A stretch of 55,488 nucleotides of DNA from Candidatus Gastranaerophilales bacterium (GTDB lineage Bacteria; Cyanobacteriota; Vampirovibrionia; Gastranaerophilales; Gastranaerophilaceae). Location of the stretch: contig CALUSW010000005.1 in NCBI GenBank assembly GCA_944323535.1, forward strand, positions 1-55,488, written 5' to 3'. This document shows, one piece after another, positions 33,845 through 41,648 of this stretch. Position 1 is the stretch's first letter. Every line of letters starts with the position of its first letter. The position numbers and the translations under genes are program-made. The notes under the pieces were generated by a model that did not search any database, was not told the origin of the DNA, and was given only the letters and a program-made list of their open reading frames with translations.

Positions 33845-34807
33845 TTATGTCCACTCTGTTATTTCTCTTTTTGAGAATCCCCACTCTAACGGTTCTCCGC
33901 CATAACAAGTATTATGACATTGTTTACAATACCTGCAGAGCGGTTTTGGGGTACTTAAAAAATCATCAATTTCTTTTATGTCATTTACATCTGCAATTTT
34001 AATATAATCTTCTTTTGTTATCGGTATATCAACTTTAAAATATTCAATAAAAGCTTTGATATATGCATGCACATAACAATAATATATGTTCCCGCGAGCG
34101 TATACATTAATACCTCTATGAGGACAAGTAAATCTTTTGGCAATATAGTTTTGTGTGCCTTTTAAATCAAGAATATTTTGGCTCCAATCAAAACCTTCAG
34201 TTTCATTATAATTTTCATCTATTACTTCTCTCGTTTTTAAACTATATAACTTGTTAGATTTTACAATATCATAATGATATTTAAATCCATATTTCTTCGC
34301 TTTTTCTTCTATTACTTCCATATTAAAATCTACAGGATACTTTGTAATTCCAAAATCCATATTTGAAGTCTTTACCACATCCCAAAAATCATCGCTCATT
34401 TTATCTAATAAGATTCCGTTTGTTAGTATAGTTTTTTCGGAATTTGGAAATAATTCAACTGATTTATTAATAATTTTTGTTAAGTCAGGATTTAATAAAG
34501 GCTCACCGCCCATAAAAGCAAATGAAATTTCTCTATCCGGTGCAAGTTCCTTTATTTTTTCCATATCCTTTGAAAATTGTTCATAAGTAACAAATTCTTC
34601 TTTTGCTAATGGTGCATATACATCACAATTTTTACAATTTAAATTACAATGAGAGGATACTGCAACAGTTAGTCCTCCTAATCCATTAATTTCATAAAAA
34701 TCTTCTTTTTTAAATAAATTTTCCTGTTTATTTTTATTTGAAAAATGTCCCAGAGCGAACCCTGCAAATAGACAGGATGCCCCGCATAAAAAATCTCTTC
34801 TTTTCAT
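33845..34807 (-). CDS. Radical SAM/SPASM protein with Tat-like N-terminus
   Basis: This 320-residue protein begins MKRRDFLCGASCLFAGFALG: a twin-Arg RRDFL and a hydrophobic stretch, resembling a Tat signal but without a clear AxA cleavage site. The core is conventional, CNLNCKNC then MGGEPLLNP, and the C-terminus has CPHRGINVYARGNIYYCYVH and CRYCKQCHNTC, a SPASM-like Cys set. Exported radical SAM enzymes are unexpected because they need SAM and reductant. The start is firm (GAAGGGG before ATG). It precedes the class II gene at 32785 by 40 nt, so the pair may be co-expressed. Confidence 0.84.
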   Translation of the reverse strand: MKRRDFLCGASCLFAGFALGHFSNKNKQENLFKKEDFYEINGLGGLTVAVSSHCNLNCKNCDVYAPLAKEEFVTYEQFSKDMEKIKELAPDREISFAFMGGEPLLNPDLTKIINKSVELFPNSEKTILTNGILLDKMSDDFWDVVKTSNMDFGITKYPVDFNMEVIEEKAKKYGFKYHYDIVKSNKLYSLKTREVIDENYNETEGFDWSQNILDLKGTQNYIAKRFTCPHRGINVYARGNIYYCYVHAYIKAFIEYFKVDIPITKEDYIKIADVNDIKEIDDFLSTPKPLCRYCKQCHNTCYGGEPLEWGFSKREITEWT

Positions 34808-34936
34808 AATTCCCCTTCATCATTATCGTATATAAGTCTAAAATATTATATGTTTCTATTAAAAGGCAATATTAATATATTAAAGTTATTATATGATTTT
34901 ATGTTATACTTAAACTATTAATAATGGAGAAATATT

Positions 34937-35926
34937 TTGAAATATTTGAGCTGTTCTAACATACAAAACGGATTGAGATTTGAATATAACAGTATTAAGC
35001 TTTGTTGTTTTATGGGAACAAATACTCCGGAACCGCTTTATGTAAAGAAAGATTTCTACGGAGAAAAGCTTAATTGGAAGGAACTTCTTGAGAATATAAA
35101 TACAATCCGCGAAAATCAAAAAAAAGGAATTACAGATTCACACTGTATAGGCTGTTTCGGGCTTCAGGAACAGGACTGGGATGATAATACAAAATTTAAA
35201 TGGATTCAAATAGCACACTGGGCAGATTGTAATTGTTATTGTACATATTGCTATCGTTATCAAAATGAATTCGAGAAACCAAAAAAACGTTACAAAATCA
35301 TGCCGATTATTAAAGAACTTGATAAAATGGGGCTGTTGGATTATAACGGAGAGCTGGCATACTCCGGAGGTGAGCCTGCAAGCTTAAGAGAATTTGATGA
35401 TATAACAAACTTTTTCCTTAAAAAAGGCGAAAAACTTATCATGGTGCATACTAATGCCATAAAACCCGTTAAGTCTGTTCTAAAAGGACTGCCATCCGAT
35501 ACAATGTCTGTTACGGTCAGTGTAGACTGCGGCGACCGAGAAAAATTTAAACAGATTAAACGCATAGATGCATATAATAAAGTTATAGATACACTAAAAA
35601 AATATGTTAAGGCACAAGGAAATAATAAAAAAATGGTTCGCTCAAAATATATTATTATTCCGAATGTCAATGACACAAAACAGGATATTGATAAGTGGAT
35701 TGAAGAAACATTAAAGATAGGCATTGAGCAGGTAATTGTGGATTTTGAAGCAGATTGGCTGGCAAGAAATTCTGATAATATTCCGCCTCATATCGATGAA
35801 ATATTTAATTATCTTGTAGAAACAACGCAAAATAGAGGGTTAAATCTTGAATATTACGGTGTTGCGAACCAGTACAGAGCGTTAAAACATCCGGAAGGAT
35901 TAAACTACGGGCTTCATCAAGAATAG
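34937..35926 (+). CDS. Class I radical SAM protein
   Basis: A 329-residue protein starting with TTG at 34937, backed by GGAGA six bases upstream and by alignment with paralogues that begin MKYxSC. It has C6, C23-C24, DSHCIGC and CNCYCTYC, which holds an extra Cys as in the QGG variants, yet keeps SGGEPA. FKQIKRIDAY and SKYIIIPNVNDT are class I motifs. It stands divergent from the Tat-like gene and faces the class II operon at 36-39 kb. Confidence 0.86.
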   Translation: MKYLSCSNIQNGLRFEYNSIKLCCFMGTNTPEPLYVKKDFYGEKLNWKELLENINTIRENQKKGITDSHCIGCFGLQEQDWDDNTKFKWIQIAHWADCNCYCTYCYRYQNEFEKPKKRYKIMPIIKELDKMGLLDYNGELAYSGGEPASLREFDDITNFFLKKGEKLIMVHTNAIKPVKSVLKGLPSDTMSVTVSVDCGDREKFKQIKRIDAYNKVIDTLKKYVKAQGNNKKMVRSKYIIIPNVNDTKQDIDKWIEETLKIGIEQVIVDFEADWLARNSDNIPPHIDEIFNYLVETTQNRGLNLEYYGVANQYRALKHPEGLNYGLHQE

Positions 35927-36043
35927 AATTTTATCGACTATCTTGCTTTTCTTCCACTCGAATAAAATATCGACTGAGTCTTAATGTTTTTTCGGCTCTT
36001 TCTGTTCGCTATCTTATCTTCGAATATTAGGATTTCCGTTTTC

Positions 36044-37066
36044 TTAAAATTTATTCTTCAGCTTGTCCAGAAAAGTTACAGGTTTTAAACCGGTAAAATA
36101 GTCAAGACCCTGAATAACAATATCTTTTGATTCTTTTATATCTTTATTTTGAAAAGTTTTTACAAGCTTATTATAATCAGGATGTTTTCTATCCTGAATA
36201 TTTATTTTCTTATATATTTCTTCACAGTCCTTAGAACAATCAAGACCTAAAAGTCTTACTTTTGCATCCAGAGAACGGGCAAAATTAATAATATCTTTAA
36301 TTTCTTTATAATTTATACTTGTAACCGTAAAGTGGATTTCAAATCTTTCTATCTTTCCTGCTTTTTTTAAAGAAGATAAATATTTGATGTTTTCAATAGT
36401 TTTTTTATAATTTCCGCCTCTTACAATTTTGTTATATGTTGATTCTTGCATAGCATGTAAAGAAACAGTTAACATAGAAATTCTATCTGTCAGATTAAGT
36501 TTTTCTATATTTTCTTTTGTACATTGAATACCGTTAGTTATGATTTCAAACTTAACATTCGGAAATTTATCCGCTATATTTTTTATTAAATCACGTGATA
36601 TTTTGCTTGCAAAAACTTCTCCTACAGCATTTGTTTTCACATATTTTGCATTTTCCAGCCACGGAGTCAGTATTTCAACCAGTTTATCTTCTTTATCCTT
36701 TGGAATAAGAGAAGTTACTTTATGGTTTTCACTGCGGCAAAATATACATTTTACATCACAAAACTCATCCAAACCAAGAAGTATTCTCTCGGGCGGTTCT
36801 GAAATGAGTTTAGGTTCTTTATCACTAATTTTTTGAAGTATCTCAAGATTCTGGCAGCCGGGACAGAGAGAAAAATCATTATCATACAATTTTTGTCTGA
36901 ATTCTTTTGCTCTTTCGCCGTTCCATATTTCATCAAAAGATTGTTCAAAAATATTACCGAAAGAATAACTCTTAATCCAGCCGCAGCTGCAAGGATAAAC
37001 ATTGCCGTAAGGCATAATCTCAGCCAGAATATAAGGATTGGGGCAATAAATATGTTTATCTGCCAT
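36044..37066 (-). CDS. Class II radical SAM protein with N-terminal SPASM/twitch-like domain
   Basis: A 340-residue protein from the ATG at 37066, which has GGAAG eight bases upstream overlapping the stop of the preceding gene; the frame extends to 37087 without support. C8, C26/C28, SFGNIFEQSFDEIWNG and C68-x2-C71 form the N-terminal domain, then CDVKCIFC and VGEVFAS. SLHAMQESTYNKIVRGG matches the other class II members closely. It is the third gene of a minus-strand set of class II, class I, class II, implying that both classes work in one process. Confidence 0.87.
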   Translation of the reverse strand: MADKHIYCPNPYILAEIMPYGNVYPCSCGWIKSYSFGNIFEQSFDEIWNGERAKEFRQKLYDNDFSLCPGCQNLEILQKISDKEPKLISEPPERILLGLDEFCDVKCIFCRSENHKVTSLIPKDKEDKLVEILTPWLENAKYVKTNAVGEVFASKISRDLIKNIADKFPNVKFEIITNGIQCTKENIEKLNLTDRISMLTVSLHAMQESTYNKIVRGGNYKKTIENIKYLSSLKKAGKIERFEIHFTVTSINYKEIKDIINFARSLDAKVRLLGLDCSKDCEEIYKKINIQDRKHPDYNKLVKTFQNKDIKESKDIVIQGLDYFTGLKPVTFLDKLKNKF

Positions 37067-37070
37067 AAAA

Positions 37071-38054
37071 TTATCTTCCGTTATCAATATATCTTATAAC
37101 TTCAGTATAACCGCAGGTTGTAAGAATTTCTCTGTAGGATAAATTGCACTTATGTTTATGTACATAATCAACAATAATATCAATATATTCCTTAACATTT
37201 TCAGGAAGATATTTGTTCTTTTCATACCAGTGATGTTCAAGTTCAAGCTGAATATTGGTTATACCTAAATCTTCAACCACTTTGAGCCATGCTTGAACTT
37301 CTTCAAGATTATCATTATAACCCGGTACAAAAATGTATTTTAAACCGATTAAACTTGCCTGAATTGGATTTAATCCTTTTTTATATTTCTTTATATTATT
37401 AATAACCTTTTTAAAATAATCGGCATTTTTTATTTTTTTATATGTTTCTCTTGTTCCGGCATCTATAGAAATCGTAATTGCGACTCTGTTTTTTTCAAGT
37501 CCCTTCTTAATCCATTTAGAATAATCAACAGCAGCAGAATTAATCATTATGAAAATATTGGTTTTTTCAAGGAAAAACTTCATTAAATCAGGAAATTCTT
37601 TTAATATTGTGGGTTCGCCGCCTGTAATATTAACATTTCCTTCATTACTTAGCATTCCCTGTTTTAAGGCATCCTGCAATACAGGAAGGATTTTCCATGG
37701 CTTTAATGAATTCAAATATTTCTTTTGATCATGTGTATGACAATATATGCAATCAAGATAACAATTTTCCCAGTGGTTGATTAAAATATATTTCAACTGC
37801 ATTGAACCGTCCCAGTCTTTAACCTGAAGACTCGGACATCCCACACAAATCGGAGGGATATCATTTTTAGCAAATCTGTCGCGGTATTCCTGTTTTATTT
37901 GCCTGATTTTATCCCAGTCAAATAACTCTCCTTTATAATCTTCTATAATTTTTATTGCTTCAAATTTCATACACATTGAATAACTGCACAAAACCGCAGC
38001 ATCTCTTATAAAGCACATACCGTTTTCCACAAATTCACAAGATAAATATCCCAT
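37071..38054 (-). CDS. Class I radical SAM protein
   Basis: A 327-residue protein with C6, C14, C23 and C28 (the CC pair is replaced by C-S) and PPICVGC, then CYLDCIYC and TGGEPTI. YKKIKNADYF and LKYIFVPGYNDN are class I motifs. It sits between two class II genes on the same strand: 38 nt after the one at 38093 and just upstream of the one at 36044, whose ribosome binding site overlaps its stop codon. This tight order argues for co-translation. Confidence 0.86.
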   Translation of the reverse strand: MGYLSCEFVENGMCFIRDAAVLCSYSMCMKFEAIKIIEDYKGELFDWDKIRQIKQEYRDRFAKNDIPPICVGCPSLQVKDWDGSMQLKYILINHWENCYLDCIYCHTHDQKKYLNSLKPWKILPVLQDALKQGMLSNEGNVNITGGEPTILKEFPDLMKFFLEKTNIFIMINSAAVDYSKWIKKGLEKNRVAITISIDAGTRETYKKIKNADYFKKVINNIKKYKKGLNPIQASLIGLKYIFVPGYNDNLEEVQAWLKVVEDLGITNIQLELEHHWYEKNKYLPENVKEYIDIIVDYVHKHKCNLSYREILTTCGYTEVIRYIDNGR

Positions 38055-38092
38055 CTCATAACCTCATAAACTATTGATAAAAATATTATATA

Positions 38093-39106
38093 TTAAAAAT
38101 TAGATTTATTAAATTTATTTTTTAACGACTGAATAAAGCTGATTGGTTTCATATTAAGCATACAATCATTAATAGTGCAGCGCCCGGAGTGAAATATCGG
38201 ATTTTTAAGCACCCGTACAAAATTATTATATTCAGGGTGTTTTTCATCAAAAATATTAAGCTTTTTATAAACATCTTCATTAGTTTCAAGTTTTAAAAGT
38301 TCAAGAAACCCGACCGTAGCACCGTATTTTTCCGCCATTTTAATATATGCAGCCATTTCTTTATAATTATATGCATTAACGACAAAGTTAAATATAAAGT
38401 TTGCCAGTTTTCCTTCTTTCTTAAGATTTGATAAGAATTCAAGATTTTTTATAACTCTGTCAAAATCACCGCCGATAACAAGTTTATCATATGTTTTTTT
38501 GTTTACGGCATGTAATGATATTGTAACGGATAGAAGTTTATTAATTATCCCGAGCTCAGTCAGATTATTTTCATCACATAATATTCCGTTTGAAATAAGT
38601 GAAAATTTTATGTCCGGATAAATTTCAGAAATCCGTTTTATAAGTTTTCTTGAATGCGGACTGAAAAGACATTCTCCGACACCTGAAAGAACGACATTTT
38701 GCGCATTTTCAAGCATATCCGATATAATTTCATCCATATTTTCGTTAAAGTATGATAAATCCTGTTTCTGGTGGCAGCTTCTGCAGAAAATACATTTTAC
38801 ATTACAGGTTGCGTCATAGCAAAATATAAAAGTCTTTGGTTTTGCGGCTGTTTCCGAAGGAATGACATTATGAGAACAATCTTTAACACATAAATTAAGA
38901 TCGCATATATTGTAATTATCGTTAATAAACTGTCTTCTGAATTCTTTTGCTTTTTCCCCATTCCATATCTCGTCAAAAGATTGTTCATATATATTGCCGA
39001 AAGAAAAAGACCTGCACCACGGCGGACAACATACATATACATCCCCCTGCATGCTTATTTGAGCGGATTCAAACGGATATGTACATATTGCATATTTTTC
39101 TGTCAT
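38093..39106 (-). CDS. Class II radical SAM protein with N-terminal SPASM/twitch-like domain
   Basis: A 337-residue protein from the ATG at 39106; GGCAGGA lies just upstream, and the longer frame begins with a TTG at 39124. C8, C26-C27, C31, SFGNIYEQSFDEIWNG, then C68-type Cys pairs (NICDLNLCVKDC) form the N-terminal domain. CNVKCIFC is the radical SAM site and GVGECLFS the GGE equivalent. SLHAVNKKTYDKLVIGG matches the other class II genes. It leads the three-gene minus-strand operon that ends the radical SAM region. Confidence 0.87.
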   Translation of the reverse strand: MTEKYAICTYPFESAQISMQGDVYVCCPPWCRSFSFGNIYEQSFDEIWNGEKAKEFRRQFINDNYNICDLNLCVKDCSHNVIPSETAAKPKTFIFCYDATCNVKCIFCRSCHQKQDLSYFNENMDEIISDMLENAQNVVLSGVGECLFSPHSRKLIKRISEIYPDIKFSLISNGILCDENNLTELGIINKLLSVTISLHAVNKKTYDKLVIGGDFDRVIKNLEFLSNLKKEGKLANFIFNFVVNAYNYKEMAAYIKMAEKYGATVGFLELLKLETNEDVYKKLNIFDEKHPEYNNFVRVLKNPIFHSGRCTINDCMLNMKPISFIQSLKNKFNKSNF

Positions 39107-39242
39107 TTTTCCTGCCTTATACAAATTCTATAATAAAACATATAACCATGTCCATTTAGTGATTATATTAAAGATAAATAATTAAGAGATAAGGAAACGA
39201 AACGGAAACAGTAGAAAAACACTAAACAATCAGATAAAAATA

Positions 39243-39491
39243 TTAAGATTTACGAAAATCTAAATCTGATTCATTAAAATCAAAAAAAGCAGATTCCGGA
39301 ACATTAAGAACTTCGTTTAATTTAAAAAGAAGCTTTAAGCTCAACCCTCTTTTTGCGGTTTCTATTTTAGCCAAATGTTCTCTTGAAACATTTAACAATT
39401 CCGAAAGTTCATTTTGGGAATAGCCCTTTTCCTTTCTTATACGGGCTATATTTCTTCCCAGTAATCTTAATTTTTCGTTCTCTTGCAACAT
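39243..39491 (-). CDS. XRE-family helix-turn-helix regulator
   Basis: An 82-residue single-domain regulator: LGRNIARIRKEKGYSQNEL then LLNVSREHLAKIETAKRG, a standard HTH_3 motif, with a short acidic tail. The ATG at 39491 lies within the left arm of a perfect inverted repeat (39488-39527). The longer frame starts with a TTG at 39509, inside the spacer. There is no obvious ribosome binding site. It is the first gene beyond the radical SAM cluster and is transcribed toward it, so it may control the adjacent operon as well as itself; that is inference. Confidence 0.85.
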   Translation of the reverse strand: MLQENEKLRLLGRNIARIRKEKGYSQNELSELLNVSREHLAKIETAKRGLSLKLLFKLNEVLNVPESAFFDFNESDLDFRKS

Positions 39492-39527
39492 ACAAATATT
39501 TTTAAACAATTATTGATATTTGTATGT
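39488..39527. promoter_or_regulatory. Perfect 12-bp inverted repeat over the XRE gene start
   Basis: ACATACAAATAT (39488-39499) and ATATTTGTATGT (39516-39527) are exact reverse complements with a 16-base spacer. The arms overlap the start codon and the region just upstream of the XRE gene. This is a probable operator for a dimeric or tetrameric regulator, most simply the XRE protein itself. Confidence 0.65.
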
Positions 39528-39710
39528 AGTCCTTTTGAGAACATTTTGTATTGTTTTTTATTTAATAGTAATATGTATTTTTGAAAAATTGTGAATATGA
39601 ATAAATTCACTTTGAACTTGTTTTCACTATTGCAAAAGATAATTTCATATAAAAAACTAAAAAATAATAAGCATTGTACTCAAAAAATATTAAAAAATAT
39701 ATTTTTAATG

Positions 39711-39716
39711 TATAAT
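39711..39716 (+). promoter_or_regulatory. Candidate -10 box for the 89-residue protein
   Basis: A perfect TATAAT lies 22 bases before the ATG at 39738. The -35 region is AT-rich without a clear match. Confidence 0.45.
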
Positions 39717-39737
39717 CTATTAAACAGGAGATTAAAT

Positions 39738-40007
39738 ATGATAAATTGCCAATGTTCTCCGGCAAGACAGCAATATCTTGTCAGAACAAACGAACTGAAA
39801 TCTGATAATATGCCTTTAACCTCAAATGATTATTTGAATATAGGTTACATGGCAGGAAGATTTGGAATTAATCTTCAAAATCCAAATGAACAAAATCCTA
39901 TAAAATATAGCGATAATGGACTCATATTTGATATTAATTCCTGCACTTCAGGTTTATTTGAAAATAATCTCAAAGCGCAAGGAGTAAAATTTGACAGACT
40001 GGCTTAA
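39738..40007 (+). CDS. Small protein coupled to the EEP-family gene
   Basis: An 89-residue protein with AGGAG well spaced before the ATG at 39738. The upstream part of the same open frame (from 39591) lies before the promoter and is not real. The product starts MINCQCSPARQQYLVRTNEL and contains a Gly/Asn-rich middle and one late Cys. I recognise no domain or signal peptide. Its 3' end overlaps the start of the next gene by 17 nt. As a short Cys-containing protein close to a radical SAM cluster it is a weak candidate for a modification substrate. Confidence 0.65.
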   Translation: MINCQCSPARQQYLVRTNELKSDNMPLTSNDYLNIGYMAGRFGINLQNPNEQNPIKYSDNGLIFDINSCTSGLFENNLKAQGVKFDRLA

Positions 40008-40965
40008 GAAATTTAACCTGTTTTTTACTAAAAGGATAATTTTACTTTTTATCATTTTTGCGGTTATAAATATTCTTGCTCACCTGCCGGTTTTAAATTT
40101 GTATGTTGACATAATGTCGCATTTTAAACTGCAGTATTATTATATTTCTTTTCTTTTTATAGCTGCATTTATTTATCTTTGTTTCTTTAACAGGAAATTT
40201 ATTTTTTTATTCTGTCTATCTGTTTTAATATGTCTGATAAATTTTATTGAAATAAACAAATATTATTACAATAGTGATAAAACGAGTTCCGGTCAGGGAA
40301 TAAAAATATCTTTGTTTAATGTATATACTGCAAACAGAAATTTTAATTCGGTTTTAGACGAGATAAAAGTAAATAATCCTGATATCGTAATATTACAGGA
40401 AACAGATAAATTATGGCTTGAAAATGTAAGTATTTTGAAAGAACAGTATCCTTATTATAAAGAACAAGCAAGAGAGGATAATTTCGGAATAGCCCTATAT
40501 TCAAAAATTAAATTTATATTCTCAGATACGGAGGAATGGACAGAGTATTTACTTCCCGTAATAAGAGCAGATTTTGATTATAAAAATTCAACATTAAGTC
40601 TTTACTGCGTACATACATTGCCTCCGGCAAATAAAGAATATATAAATACAAGAAATGAAATGCTTAATCAAATAAATTCGATAATTATTAAAAATAAAGA
40701 TAAAAATATAATTATTGCAGGCGACTTAAATACTACCGTTTATTCTTATGCATATAAAAAATTCATAGCTTCAACAAAAATAACTGATGCTCAAACAAAA
40801 AAAGGAATAAAAGACGGAACATGGTCAACAGTATATATTCCGTTTTTCAGGCTGCCATTGGAACATATACTTGTAACTGATAAAATAAAAATTAATTCGT
40901 ACAAACTCGGAAAAAACATAGGCAGCGACCATTTCCCCGTCCACGCTTACATAGATATAAAATAA
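39991..40965 (+). CDS. Membrane-anchored endonuclease/exonuclease/phosphatase-family protein
   Basis: A 324-residue protein. Three hydrophobic helices fill residues 13 to about 85, then an EEP domain: FNVYTANRN, PDIVILQETD (catalytic Glu), IIIAGDLNTT (Asp-Leu-Asn) and GSDHFPVHAYI (Asp-His pair). Family members hydrolyse phosphodiesters in nucleic acids, sphingomyelin or inositol phosphates; the membrane helices suggest an outward or lipid-side substrate. The TTG start at 39991 is supported by AAGGAG seven bases upstream inside the preceding gene, so the two are translationally coupled. Confidence 0.85.
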   Translation: MTDWLKKFNLFFTKRIILLFIIFAVINILAHLPVLNLYVDIMSHFKLQYYYISFLFIAAFIYLCFFNRKFIFLFCLSVLICLINFIEINKYYYNSDKTSSGQGIKISLFNVYTANRNFNSVLDEIKVNNPDIVILQETDKLWLENVSILKEQYPYYKEQAREDNFGIALYSKIKFIFSDTEEWTEYLLPVIRADFDYKNSTLSLYCVHTLPPANKEYINTRNEMLNQINSIIIKNKDKNIIIAGDLNTTVYSYAYKKFIASTKITDAQTKKGIKDGTWSTVYIPFFRLPLEHILVTDKIKINSYKLGKNIGSDHFPVHAYIDIK

Positions 40966-41046
40966 CCGGTCAGCAAAACATTACCAAGCAATAAAAATGA
41001 TTTTAGAAAAAATTAGCAAATAAGAAAAACTTAATTAGTCATTATG

Positions 41047-41258
41047 ATATAATCCAGTGTCGTATTAAAGTGAAAATTCAACATTTCCACTTTAATACTC
41101 ACCTGCTTGGTTGCTCGCATTAAACGGGTTTTCGCCCTGCTCGTCTTGCTCCTCGCAAGCCGACACGGCTGCACCCTCTGCTCGCAATCCGCTTTTCAAT
41201 ACGTCGCTCTCAAAATTTCACTCACGCCGCCGGCTTATCGTGAAATTTTGTTCGGACA
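41047..41258. repeat. Two-hairpin intergenic repeat, copy 2 (long form)
   Basis: This 212-bp element matches 12674-12796 almost base for base on both sides of an 89-bp insert (about 41104-41192). Both perfect 11-bp inverted repeats are kept. The insert is GC-richer and has its own short stem (CTTGC, GCAAG). It lies between the EEP gene and ispH. The apparent open frame at 41107-41352 is a by-product. Confidence 0.85.
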
Positions 41259-41648
41259 GGCTTATATTTCAGTTTGCACTAAAAATAACATAAAGCATCT
41301 CCCCGAACTCGTTTCGGAATCTTACCGGTTGAAAACGAAAGCATTAAGCTGAAAAATGCTGTTTTTTTTGTAAAAACAAGCTCACACAAAATTTTTAAGA
41401 TGCTGAAACAGTCTTGAATTTTCCTTACGGCTCAGGCAATCTGCTACATTCCGTAAAAACTTTCAGTTTTTACTTCATTTCACCTGCCTCTCGCCTTTTC
41501 AGCATTTCGCTTCGCTTCAGCTTACGGAAAATCCGCAGTTCAGCATGACAGGTTAATTGGTTATTGTAATGATATTTTGTTCATGTTATAAGTTTATTAC
41601 TGCGGAAGATAAATATTCTGCTAGTTCAACGAATGGAAGTTTAGAACA
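41259..41648. other. Structured gene-free stretch before ispH
   Basis: No gene is visible. AGCATT (41340-41345) and AATGCT (41355-41360) form a stem followed by a T tract, a possible terminator on the plus strand. GTAAAAACT and AGTTTTTAC make a perfect 9-bp hairpin at 41453-41473. The phrase CAGCATTTCGC occurs here and also near 1122-1132, hinting at a shared family of non-coding elements. GGAAG at 41635-41639 is the probable ribosome binding site of ispH. Confidence 0.5.

Noticed and set aside
16939-39106. RiPP biosynthetic cluster
   Set aside because: Many radical SAM proteins are present but I find no short precursor gene, leader motif, RRE domain or dedicated peptidase/transporter between them.
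41107-41352. Open frames within the second copy of the intergenic repeat
   Set aside because: They arise from the repeat and its insert, lack a ribosome binding site and have unnatural composition.
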